Assembly (NCBI GenBank): GCA_031266055.1
Contig: JAISBT010000015.1
Location: 1 to 36,659 of the forward strand
Reading direction: 5' to 3'
Origin: Deltaproteobacteria bacterium
GTDB taxonomy: Bacteria > Desulfobacterota > Desulfovibrionia > Desulfovibrionales > Desulfovibrionaceae
DNA length: 36,659 bases
Of this stretch, positions 17,715-26,782 are shown piece after piece. The notes under the pieces were generated by a model. That model made no database searches. It was not told the origin of the DNA and was given only the letters and a program-made list of their open reading frames with translations. A program made the position numbers and the translations under genes. Numbering within the stretch: position 1 is the first letter of the stretch; every line of letters starts with the position of its first letter.

Positions 17715-17791
17715 TGGCGCGCCGGCAGGGATTCGAACCCCGGACCTACAGGTTCGTAGCCTGTTGCTCTATCCAGCTGAGCCACCGGCGC
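17715..17791 (-). tRNA. tRNA-Arg (anticodon ACG), CCA encoded
   Basis: Minus strand GCGCCGG TG GCTCAGCTGGATAGAGC A ACAGG CTACGAA CCTGT AGGTC CGGGG TTCGAAT CCCTG CCGGCGC G CCA; full cloverleaf by eye. Confidence 0.95.
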
Positions 17792-17850
17792 GCACAAACA
17801 ATGCCTATACTTGGTACAGGCGCATATAGTCAAGGATATTTTTACAAAAA

Positions 17851-19086
17851 TTATCCCCAACTTTTCAACGCCGCCAATACCTCCACTTTCGACGCCTGCC
17901 AGGCCGGCCACGCCCCCGCCGCGACGCCGACCAGCACGGAAACCGCCACCGCCAGAAAACAAAATGAAGGTTCATATATAAAAGGCATTTGGGCGATTTT
18001 GTACACCAGGCTTACCAAAAGCAAAGCCAGGGCAACTCCCGTAAACCCGCCCACGCCTGACATAAGTCCGGCTTCGGTCAAAAATTGCCGGATAATTACC
18101 TTCCGGCTGGCCCCTACCGCCCTGCGTATGCCTATTTCCACTTTTCTGGAACGCACCAGCAAAATCATAATGGAAAAAATGCCCAGCCCCCCAACGGTAA
18201 AAGATATGCCCGCGCTGAGGACCCCGAGGCTGCGCACCAGCTCCAGGGTGTCGTTACGCAATTTGGCGGCGTCTTCAGAAGAATATACCGTAAAATCATC
18301 CGCCTCGCCCTCGGCTATGTGATGGCGCGTTTGCAAAATGCGGGCAATGGCGGCCTTGGCCCGCACGGTATCGGAGCCGGGGTAAAGGTTCATATAAAAC
18401 CCGCTGAGCCGGTCGGTATTGGTTATGCGCCGCATATAGGAACGCAGGGGAACAAAAACCTGATCGTCAAAACTGGTTCCCCCCAGATCCGAACCCTTTT
18501 CTTTCAGCACTCCTATCACTTCCAGCCTTACATCATTGACAAACACCACCTGCCCCACCACCAGACCGGCGTACACAGCGTCGGAACCAAACAGACGTTC
18601 GGCAATGGCGTAACCCAGCGTCGCGGTCAGCGACAAATTTTGCTCATCCGGACTGCTGACAAACCTCCCGTCAAGCAATTCCAGACTGCGCACATCTTCA
18701 TATTCGGCCTGCACGCCCAAAAGCTGGCAGGTGCTTTTAACCGCGCCCGCACGAATGCCTCGTGCCCCGGCAATATAAGGAGTCAGACGCTCTACCTGGG
18801 ACACTCCTTCAGATACAGCCGCGGCGTCCCCCAAAGTCACCGTGGTCAAGGCGCCGGAAGAACCCGTGCCGGTATCCGTCCTGGCGAATCTGGCGCGTCT
18901 GGCCCGCACCTGCACCAGATTGGGGCCGAGTTTTTGCGTCTCCTCATCCGCCTGCAAAAGCATTGAAGACCCGATATGCATAACGGCTGTAAGAACCAGA
19001 GTGCCGAGAAAAATACCCAGTATGGCCAGGATGGAGCGCAGCCGGTGCGCGTTGAGCGCTTTAAAAGCGATGATCAGCCAGGTCAT
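17851..19086 (-). CDS. ABC transporter permease, MacB/FtsX family
   Basis: ALNAHRLRSILAILGIFLGTLVLTAVMHIG..VRSRKVEIGIRRAVGASRKVIIRQFLTEA..GVAAGAWPAWQASKVEVLAAL. Confidence 0.88.
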   Translation of the reverse strand: MTWLIIAFKALNAHRLRSILAILGIFLGTLVLTAVMHIGSSMLLQADEETQKLGPNLVQVRARRARFARTDTGTGSSGALTTVTLGDAAAVSEGVSQVERLTPYIAGARGIRAGAVKSTCQLLGVQAEYEDVRSLELLDGRFVSSPDEQNLSLTATLGYAIAERLFGSDAVYAGLVVGQVVFVNDVRLEVIGVLKEKGSDLGGTSFDDQVFVPLRSYMRRITNTDRLSGFYMNLYPGSDTVRAKAAIARILQTRHHIAEGEADDFTVYSSEDAAKLRNDTLELVRSLGVLSAGISFTVGGLGIFSIMILLVRSRKVEIGIRRAVGASRKVIIRQFLTEAGLMSGVGGFTGVALALLLVSLVYKIAQMPFIYEPSFCFLAVAVSVLVGVAAGAWPAWQASKVEVLAALKSWG

Positions 19087-19094
19087 GCCAACTG

Positions 19095-20348
19095 TTACCC
19101 ATTGTCCCCGGTTCCTTTAAGCGCGCTGATAGGCTCCAGGCCGGCGGCCCTGTGCGCAGGTTTAAGGCCGAAAACAACGCCTATCAGCACCGCGGCGGCC
19201 ACGGAATATAAAAAAACCGTCCAGGAAAGCTCTATGCTGAACAAAGTATTGGTTAAAGCCAGGCTGAACAGGGCCCCCCATAATACCCCCGCAAGAGACC
19301 CACCCAAGGTAAGCAGAACAGCTTCACACAAAAATTGCGCGGTTATGGAAGCCCTGGGCGCGCCCAAAGCTTTTTTCAAACCCACTTCCACACAGCGTTC
19401 CGAAACGGAAATATAAAATAAATTGGCCAGCACAAACCCGCTCACACATACGGCCGCAAAGGCTGTAATGCCCAGAAATATGAACATGCCCCCTTTGATC
19501 ATGCTTATAAAACGCTGGATATCCAACGCCGTAATAATGGTAAAATCGTCGGGAGTATTTTCATCCAAACCGTGCAAATAGCGCAGCAGAGTCCGGATAT
19601 TGTCGGCATGCATATCCATGTTTTGCGCATCCAGAAATTTGAGCCGCACCATACGCAGATACTGGCGATCCTGGTTAAAGCGCTGAATCATTGTGCTGAG
19701 CGGGATGATCACGGTTTCATCCATACTGTCTCCGCCGCCGGAAGAACCGCGCGCGCTGAGTTTGCCGATGATCGTGAACGGAACCCGCGAGATCAGGACG
19801 GTTTTGCCGATGGCGTTGCCCTCGCCAAACAATTCACGCTCCACAGCCTCGCCCACCAGACAGACGTCCGCGCCGCGGGCCAAATCCTCGGTTGAAATAT
19901 CCCGGCCTATGTCCAGAGGCCAATTCCAGATCTGGGCATAGTTCTCCGTGCTGCCCATAACCCTGTTGACCTGAAAATTATGGTTTTCATACACCACCTG
20001 CGACTGCCCCTTAAAAGACATGGGAGCGGTAATATATACGCCCGGCAAGGAATCCCGCATGGTGTTCACGTCTCTCCAGGTGATGCTTTTGGAACGCTGC
20101 CCCACTGCGCGTGAAATAACCGAGCCGCCGCTCACAAAGACCGCGTCCGGGCCGAAATTGCTCACCAATTCGTCAATTTTGCGATCCGCCCCTTCCATAG
20201 AAGCCACAATAACGGCCAATGCCGCTATGCCCAAAGACACCGCCAAAATAACAAAAAAACTGCGCAGGCGAAAAGCCAGCACCGCCATCCAGGCCTGCCG
20301 GAAAGCATTGGACAGCAATACGCCGGAATGCAGCCCGCCCTTGTTCAT
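19095..20348 (-). CDS. ABC transporter permease, MacB/FtsX family (second paralog)
   Basis: LAFRLRSFFVILAVSLGIAALAVIVASMEG..SERCVEVGLKKALGAPRASITAQFLCEAVLLTLGG..GLKPAHRAAGLEPISAL. Confidence 0.88.
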   Translation of the reverse strand: MNKGGLHSGVLLSNAFRQAWMAVLAFRLRSFFVILAVSLGIAALAVIVASMEGADRKIDELVSNFGPDAVFVSGGSVISRAVGQRSKSITWRDVNTMRDSLPGVYITAPMSFKGQSQVVYENHNFQVNRVMGSTENYAQIWNWPLDIGRDISTEDLARGADVCLVGEAVERELFGEGNAIGKTVLISRVPFTIIGKLSARGSSGGGDSMDETVIIPLSTMIQRFNQDRQYLRMVRLKFLDAQNMDMHADNIRTLLRYLHGLDENTPDDFTIITALDIQRFISMIKGGMFIFLGITAFAAVCVSGFVLANLFYISVSERCVEVGLKKALGAPRASITAQFLCEAVLLTLGGSLAGVLWGALFSLALTNTLFSIELSWTVFLYSVAAAVLIGVVFGLKPAHRAAGLEPISALKGTGDNG

Positions 20349-21043
20349 GAAGAAGCCCGCAGTTCGTCTTTTTCGATCAGTCCGTCGCTGATCAGAATGC
20401 GCCGTTTGGCATAGGAAGCCGTATGCGCGTCATGGGTCACCAAAATAATGGTCTGGCCCTGCCGGTTGAATTTGGTAAGCAGATCAAGAATGTCTGAACT
20501 GGTGGCGGAATCCAACTGTCCGGTGGGTTCATCGGCCAAAATCAGAGCCGGTTCATTGAAAAGCGCTCTGGCCAGAGCCACGCGCTGCTGCTGCCCGCCG
20601 GACAGCCGGGCCGGCAAAAAATCTTTACGGTCGCCCAGACCGACATTTTTAAGTAAAAATTCCGCCCGCTCCCGGGCGTTTTTTTGAATTTTATTGCTGT
20701 AAAAACCCGGCAAAAAAACGTTTTCCAAGGCGGTGGCATAGGCGACAAGATAAAAATTCTGGAACACAAAGCCGGTGGTGTCGGCCCGGAGCGCGCTTAA
20801 CGCGTCATCATCAAGATGGGCGACATTGCGGCCCGCAAGCTCATAGCTCCCGCTGCTGGGCCTGTCCAGCAAACCGATAATCTGCAGCAAAGTCGATTTG
20901 CCTGAGCCGGAAGTGCCCTGGATGGCCACAAACTCACCCGGAAAAATATCAAAAGATATGCCTTTAAGCACTTGTACGGTATTGCCCGCCTGTTTGAAGC
21001 TTCTGGTCAACGCACGCAGCCGTACTACCGGGGCGGGGTTCAT
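20345..21043 (-). CDS. ABC transporter ATP-binding protein, MacB/LolD type
   Basis: IQGTSGSGKSTLLQIIGLLDRPSSG (Walker A), ARLSGGQQQRVALARALFNEPALILADEPTGQLD (signature, Walker B). Confidence 0.95.
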   Translation of the reverse strand: MNPAPVVRLRALTRSFKQAGNTVQVLKGISFDIFPGEFVAIQGTSGSGKSTLLQIIGLLDRPSSGSYELAGRNVAHLDDDALSALRADTTGFVFQNFYLVAYATALENVFLPGFYSNKIQKNARERAEFLLKNVGLGDRKDFLPARLSGGQQQRVALARALFNEPALILADEPTGQLDSATSSDILDLLTKFNRQGQTIILVTHDAHTASYAKRRILISDGLIEKDELRASS

Positions 21044-21044
21044 T

Positions 21045-22358
21045 TCAACGTCCGCCCATACCGCCCGCCCGGCCGCCTATGCCGGCGGGATTTTGCGGCA
21101 CATTGTCCCGGGCGCTCAAAATAAGGCGCGTGGCTATTACATCGCCCTCCTGCAACCCTTCGAGCACTTCGCTGTTGACAGCCCCCCGCATGCCGAAAGT
21201 CACCCGCACCGGCTCCACCTGGTTCTTTTGCCTGAGTACATAAATAACCTGTTCGCCGCCTACCCATTTGACCCCCTCATTGGGCACAATCAAAACATTT
21301 TCACGGCTGCCCACAATCACGCGGCACTGGGTGGTCATTTCCGCCTTAAGCTGCAAGGCGGTCTCTTTATCCAAAGGCACCACGGTCTGATAATAAACAA
21401 TGCTGTCCCTGATTTCAGGCTCCGGGTATACCAGCCGCACCTGCCCCCGGAAGGTCGTTCCGGGCAGAGAGTCAACTGTAAATTCCACGGGCATGCCCGG
21501 CCTGACTTGCCCGACGTCGGTTTCATCCATATAAACCCACATTTCCAGACGGGAAGGATCAAGAACGGTTATCAGGTTGGCCACCTGCAAACCCGCCACC
21601 ACCGTTTCTCCTTCCTGCGCCGTAACCTGGCTTACCACGCCGTCAATAGGGCTGCGAATTGTAGCGTAATCCAGGCGTATTCTGGCGGTGTTCAAGGCTG
21701 CGGCAGCCTGCTTCCTGCTTTGCGCGGCGCTTTCCCGCTGGAGGACAAATTCCGCTTCCAGCCGGGTCAAAGACGCTCTGGCCGCGGCCAAAGTCTGCGT
21801 GGCGGCTATATACTGCTGCCTGGCCACATCCAAAGTGTCGCGCGCGTCCAGATCCTGATCCACCAGTTCTTTGCGGCGTTTATAGTTAAGGTCGTGGTAA
21901 TCGGCCGAAGCTTTCGCGGAAGCCGCCTGCGCCCCGGCTTCCTTAATTTGCAGCGGATAACTGGTCGTGATGCGCTCATACTCCACGTCAGCCCTGATCA
22001 TGGCGGCCGAAGCCTCCTGTACCTGCGCCTCCAGCTCGCGGCTGTCTATTTCCGCTATAATCTGATCTTTCAGCACATGATCGCCAACGCGCACGTGCAT
22101 TTTACGTATTATGCCCGTGGCCCGCGAACCTGTTTTCACTATGGCCCCAACCTCCGGCGTCACAATGCCTGTGGCGTTGAGAATTTTCACCACCGTGCCC
22201 CGGCGTATGGAGGCAGTGGCAAGCACCTCGGTTTTACCTCCGCTTCCCGTCAGCAAAAACCGGACAAGCGCCGCAAGTATGACCGCAAATAACGCGAGGC
22301 TGATTTTTTTATGCGCCCTGGCAAAAAGAAAAACAGAACGGATTTTTTCAGTTAACAT
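21045..22358 (-). CDS. Periplasmic adaptor subunit (MacA/HlyD family)
   Basis: MLTEKIRSVFLF TM anchor; lipoyl/hairpin and barrel: VGDHVLKDQIIAEIDSRELEAQV..TIRSPIDGVVSQVTAQEGETV..VYPEPEIRDSIVYYQTVVPLD. Alternative upstream start at 22412. Confidence 0.87.
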   Translation of the reverse strand: MLTEKIRSVFLFARAHKKISLALFAVILAALVRFLLTGSGGKTEVLATASIRRGTVVKILNATGIVTPEVGAIVKTGSRATGIIRKMHVRVGDHVLKDQIIAEIDSRELEAQVQEASAAMIRADVEYERITTSYPLQIKEAGAQAASAKASADYHDLNYKRRKELVDQDLDARDTLDVARQQYIAATQTLAAARASLTRLEAEFVLQRESAAQSRKQAAAALNTARIRLDYATIRSPIDGVVSQVTAQEGETVVAGLQVANLITVLDPSRLEMWVYMDETDVGQVRPGMPVEFTVDSLPGTTFRGQVRLVYPEPEIRDSIVYYQTVVPLDKETALQLKAEMTTQCRVIVGSRENVLIVPNEGVKWVGGEQVIYVLRQKNQVEPVRVTFGMRGAVNSEVLEGLQEGDVIATRLILSARDNVPQNPAGIGGRAGGMGGR

Positions 22359-22452
22359 ACGTTTTTCTATATACCAAAAAAAAACTGTTGCAAGCTTACT
22401 GTGTTTTGACACTCACCCCGGGTCAAACCAGGCGATTCATTCGCTTTCCAAG

Positions 22453-22540
22453 GCAAAACTGCATCCATGCAGTTTTGCTTTGTCGGCTGCGTCGAAAGTG
22501 TAATTTCGCCTTGCCCCCGAAATGCTGAAGCATTTCGGCC
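22453..22540 (-). repeat. Alpha multi-hairpin element, copy 2 (lacks H1)
   Basis: GCAAAACTGCAT-cc-ATGCAGTTTTGC (H4), TTTGTCGGCTGCG linker, CGAAAgtgtaaTTTCG (H3), CTTGCCC linker, CCGAAATGCtgaaGCATTTCGG (H2), abutting the stop codon of the minus-strand cysteine desulfurase. Confidence 0.9.
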
Positions 22541-23704
22541 TTACCAATCCGCATCCGGGCCGTGCGAGCGCAGCTGCCGGATAATTCCGGGCAGTTTCTC
22601 CAATACAAAATCCACCTCTTCTTGCGTATTGTACCCGCTAAGGCTGAACCGCACAGCTCCGCCGGCGAATTCCGGACTCACCCGCATGGCCTTCAGAACA
22701 TGCGAGGGTTCATGGATATCCGCGATACAGGCGGAACCGGCGCTGGCGCAAATACCGTATTTATCCAGCATAAGCAGCGCATCTTCGCTGTATACGCCTT
22801 TAAAAGCCATATTTAACGTGTTGGGCAAACGCTTCTCCGCATCCCCCAGCACCCGCGCATCGGGGATAGCCTCCAGCAGGCCGGACTGTAAACAGTCCCG
22901 CAGCCTTTGCACCTTGGGGTTTTCATCAGAAAATTTTTGACGCGCCAGCTCACAGGCCTTGCCCAAAGCCACAATCATCGGCACCGCCTGGGTTCCGGCC
23001 CGGCGGTTATATTCCTGGTGGCCGCCCAGCATAAACGGAACAAAAGGAACTCCCTGACGCGCGTATAACGCCCCCACCCCTTTGGGCGCATGCAGTTTAT
23101 GCCCGGACAGGGACAGATAATCCACCGGAAGAGCCGCAAGATTTATGGCGACTTTCCCCACCGCCTGAACGGCATCGGTATGAAAGAGCACTCCGCGTTC
23201 CCGGCAAAGAGCCCCGGCTTCGGCTATGGGGTAAAGGACGCCGGTCTCATTGTTGGCGAACATGATGGAAACAAGAGCGGTATCCTCCGACAAGAGGGCT
23301 TCAAGTTCTTCCAGATCAATTTGCCCGCCGCTGTCCACATTCAGATAGACAACGCGGTAGCCCCTTTCCGTCAAACGCCCGGCCACCGCCAATACCGCCG
23401 AATGTTCAACCGGAGTGGTGATAAAAGTCTTTTTTTCCGGCCGGGACTCCAGCGCGGAATAAATGGCCGTGGAATCGCTCTCGGTGCCGCACGAGGTCAT
23501 AATGATTTCGCCGGGTTTCGCGCCCAGAAGCTCGGCCGCCTGCTCATGGGCGGCAAGCAGGGCATCCTGCGCAAAATGGGCGAAACTGTATATGCTGGAC
23601 GGATTGGCGTATTCATCCAGCAAAAAAGGCTGCATGGCCTCACGCACCTGCGGGGCGACCCGGGTAGTGGCGTTGTTGTCAAAATAAATAAGCGGAACCG
23701 TCAT
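22541..23704 (-). CDS. Cysteine desulfurase, NifS-type (class V aminotransferase)
   Basis: IYFDNNATTRVAPQVREAM, HTDAVQAVGKVAINL, SLSGHKLHAPKGVGALY, GICASAGSACIADIHEPSHVLKAM. Confidence 0.92.
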   Translation of the reverse strand: MTVPLIYFDNNATTRVAPQVREAMQPFLLDEYANPSSIYSFAHFAQDALLAAHEQAAELLGAKPGEIIMTSCGTESDSTAIYSALESRPEKKTFITTPVEHSAVLAVAGRLTERGYRVVYLNVDSGGQIDLEELEALLSEDTALVSIMFANNETGVLYPIAEAGALCRERGVLFHTDAVQAVGKVAINLAALPVDYLSLSGHKLHAPKGVGALYARQGVPFVPFMLGGHQEYNRRAGTQAVPMIVALGKACELARQKFSDENPKVQRLRDCLQSGLLEAIPDARVLGDAEKRLPNTLNMAFKGVYSEDALLMLDKYGICASAGSACIADIHEPSHVLKAMRVSPEFAGGAVRFSLSGYNTQEEVDFVLEKLPGIIRQLRSHGPDADW

Positions 23705-23736
23705 AATGCGCCCTTATAAAATACTATATAAAAATG

Positions 23737-26700
23737 CTATACTTCCCGTATGTTGAACATAAACGCGTACATGCACGGTAAAACCAGAAGCGTCAGGACA
23801 GTGGCCGCCAGCAGCCCGCCGGCGACAGCTACGGCCATGGGCCCCCAGAAAACGTTGCGCGTCAGGGGAATCATGGCGCAAACCGCGGCCGCCGCCGTAA
23901 GCATAATCGGACGAAAACGGAACACCGCCGATTCAATAATCGCCTGCCGGGGGCTTTCTCCTTGCGCCAGATGTTTTTCTATCTGAACAATCAGAATAAC
24001 CGAATTACGAATAATCATGCCGCTCAAGGCCAGTATGCCCAGTTGGGCCACAAAGCCCAGGGGCTGCCCGAAAACAAGCATTCCAGCGGTAACGCCGACG
24101 AGACCCAGGGGGGCGGTGCAAAGAGCCAGGAACATCAATGAAAACCGCTGCAGTTGCAACATCAGAATGGTGATAATGGCCACGGCCATCCAGGGCACAG
24201 GGGCAAGCATATGGCGCAGGGACTTGGCGCTGTTTTCAGCCGCTCCATCCATCTCAATGGAGTAGCCCCGGGGAAGTCCGGCCCGCAATTCTTCCGCCTG
24301 TTCGTAAACCCAACGCGTCATTTCAGTGGCTGTGCCGGATTGTATATTGCCTTGCACGGTAATGGCCGGTTGCAGATTGCGCCGCCAGATTACGCTTTCT
24401 TCAGCCTCCAGGACGCCGGCGGCGGCAATTTGCCCCAATTGAACATAGCGTCCGCCGGGCAGAAAGACAGGCAATTGCTCCAGACGCCCCAAATAATCGC
24501 GATCTTCCCGGTTCATGCGCAGCACAATCTCAATTGTCCGATCTCCATCATAAAACTCGGCCATGCCCAATCCGCTGAGCTGAGCCTGCAGATAGGCCGA
24601 CAAAGTTTGCTTGTCCAGCCCCAAAGCCCGAATTTTATCGTTATCCAGATGAAGGCGCAAGGACTTGCCCATCTCGTTCCAGTTAAAGTTGACATTATAA
24701 ATGTTCGGGTTGGCGCGCATGATATCCGCAAGCTTTGCGGCAAGCTCGCGCACCCTGCCCTTGTCGTATCCGGCAACCCGCAGCATAACCGGGTAGGCCG
24801 AGGGAGGGCCGGTCTGAATCAGACGCATGTTGCCCACAACCTGTGGAAAATGTTCATTTAAAACCCCGGCTATTTTCTTTTGCAACCTGACCCGCTCGGC
24901 AATAGTCCCGGCCACAATCACAAATTGGGCATAGTTGGACGCGGGCAGCACCGGTTCTATGGTCAGAAGAAAACGCGGCGAACCTTCCCCCACATAATAG
25001 GTATAGTTTTTAATGCCGCTTTCTCCATCCAGAAAATCCGCAAAACGCCTGGCCTCGGCAGCCGTTGCCCGCACGGACGAGCCTGCGGGCAAGGTCATTT
25101 GTACTATAATTTCCGGGCGCACTGAAGCGGGAAAAAAATCCTTCTTCACAAATTGCAGCGCAAAAACTGATCCGCCGAAAACCAGCGCGGTAACAAACAA
25201 AACCGCTCCGCGGCGGCGCAGGCACCAGGCGAGCGTCTTGCGGAACCCGGAGTAAAAACGGCCGGAATACAGCCCCCGCTCCTTTTTGGGTCGGTTTTGC
25301 ATAATATGGCAGCCGAACAAAGGGGCCACAGTAACCGACACTATCCAGGACAGAAGAAGGGCAATGGAAATAACCGGAAAAAGAGCGGCGGTAAATTCGG
25401 CGGCCATACCCTTGGAAAAACCGATGGGGATAAACCCGGCGCAAGTGACCAAAGTTCCGGTAAGCATGGGCACAGCCGTAACATGATAGGCCGCTCCCGC
25501 GGCTTCAGCTCTGGGCATACCGCTTTCCATCTTGACGGCCATCATTTCCACCGCAATGATTTCATCGTCGACCAGAAGGCCCAGGGAAACAATCAAAGCG
25601 CCCAGAGAAACTTTATGCAAATCAATGCCCAAAATGTACATACACAGAAAAACTCCGGCCAGAACCGTGGGTATGCACAGGGCGACCACCATGCCGGTAC
25701 GCAGCCCCAGGCTTATAAAGCTGATGCCCAGAACAATGATTACGGCTTCGCGCAAAGTGGAAACAAAATCCGCAATGGACTCGGCCACAACTTGCGGCTG
25801 GCTGGAAACCCGTTCTATAGCCAGACCGGCCGGAAGATCCCGGATGATCTCCTCCATAACCGCGTCCATATCCCGCCCCAACTGGAGAATATTGCCGCCC
25901 GGCTCCATGGAGACGGCCACGGCAATGGACTTTTGCCCGTTATAAGACATAAGGGTGCCGGCCGGCTCGGCATAACCCCGCCGGATTACCGCAATATCCC
26001 CCAGCCGGAGGCTCCGCCCGTTCTGTGTTATGGGCAGGCTGCGGATGGCCTCCAAACTGTCAAAGGAGCCGGAAAGGCGCACATGCACGTTGTCGGTGGA
26101 TGTTTCCACCATCCCGGCAGGCAGCATGGCATTGTGCCTGTTCACCGCCTCCATGACCGCGACCGGGGGAATGCCCAGTTCGGCCAGACGGGATTTTTCC
26201 AGTTCCACATAAATTTTTTCCTCCTGCACCCCTATCAGCTCAACCCTTTTTATACTATCCACCGCCAAAAGCCGCCGTCTGATTCTCTCGCCGGTCTGCC
26301 GCATTTCCTCATAGGAAAAACCATCGGAAGTCAGGGCATAGATGGAACCGAAAACATCATCAAAACGGTCATTAAAAAACGGGCCAAGCACTCCTCCGGG
26401 AAGTTCACCCCGAATATCGGCCACCAGATTACGCGCCTCAACCCAGGCGGGACGCACCTCGTTCGCCGGACGCTCCGCCTTCAGCGTTATACAAATCATG
26501 GCCAGGCCAGGTCTGGAAACGCTTTGCAAAAAATCCAGATAAGGTATTTCCTGAAGTTTTCTTTCAATTTTATCCGTAACCTGCTCTTCCATTTCCGAGG
26601 CCGTGGCTCCGGGCCAGGCAACGCTGACCAACATCTGGCGAATCACGAAATCCGGATCCTCCATGCGCCCAAGCTTGAAATATCCGAATATCCCCGCCGA

Positions 26701-26778
26701 AAGAAGCACAATAATCAAGTAATACATAAGAGACTTATGCTTCAGGGCTGCTTCGCTGAGGTTGAAATTTTCCAACAT
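23737..26778 (-). CDS. RND efflux transporter, AcrB/HAE-type permease
   Basis: FNLSEAALKHKSLMYYLIIVLLSAGIFGYFKLGRMEDPDF; VDDEIIAVEMM, multiple TM; start set near ATG 26778. Confidence 0.93.
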   Translation of the reverse strand: MLENFNLSEAALKHKSLMYYLIIVLLSAGIFGYFKLGRMEDPDFVIRQMLVSVAWPGATASEMEEQVTDKIERKLQEIPYLDFLQSVSRPGLAMICITLKAERPANEVRPAWVEARNLVADIRGELPGGVLGPFFNDRFDDVFGSIYALTSDGFSYEEMRQTGERIRRRLLAVDSIKRVELIGVQEEKIYVELEKSRLAELGIPPVAVMEAVNRHNAMLPAGMVETSTDNVHVRLSGSFDSLEAIRSLPITQNGRSLRLGDIAVIRRGYAEPAGTLMSYNGQKSIAVAVSMEPGGNILQLGRDMDAVMEEIIRDLPAGLAIERVSSQPQVVAESIADFVSTLREAVIIVLGISFISLGLRTGMVVALCIPTVLAGVFLCMYILGIDLHKVSLGALIVSLGLLVDDEIIAVEMMAVKMESGMPRAEAAGAAYHVTAVPMLTGTLVTCAGFIPIGFSKGMAAEFTAALFPVISIALLLSWIVSVTVAPLFGCHIMQNRPKKERGLYSGRFYSGFRKTLAWCLRRRGAVLFVTALVFGGSVFALQFVKKDFFPASVRPEIIVQMTLPAGSSVRATAAEARRFADFLDGESGIKNYTYYVGEGSPRFLLTIEPVLPASNYAQFVIVAGTIAERVRLQKKIAGVLNEHFPQVVGNMRLIQTGPPSAYPVMLRVAGYDKGRVRELAAKLADIMRANPNIYNVNFNWNEMGKSLRLHLDNDKIRALGLDKQTLSAYLQAQLSGLGMAEFYDGDRTIEIVLRMNREDRDYLGRLEQLPVFLPGGRYVQLGQIAAAGVLEAEESVIWRRNLQPAITVQGNIQSGTATEMTRWVYEQAEELRAGLPRGYSIEMDGAAENSAKSLRHMLAPVPWMAVAIITILMLQLQRFSLMFLALCTAPLGLVGVTAGMLVFGQPLGFVAQLGILALSGMIIRNSVILIVQIEKHLAQGESPRQAIIESAVFRFRPIMLTAAAAVCAMIPLTRNVFWGPMAVAVAGGLLAATVLTLLVLPCMYAFMFNIREV

Positions 26779-26782
26779 ATGT

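Noticed and set aside
17714-18322. 202-aa plus-strand ORF starting in the tRNA
   Set aside because: Begins in tRNA-Arg antisense and then runs antisense to an FtsX-type permease.
20898-22292. 464-aa plus-strand ORF antisense to the MacA-like adaptor
   Set aside because: Fully overlaps conserved genes on the minus strand; no recognisable domain.
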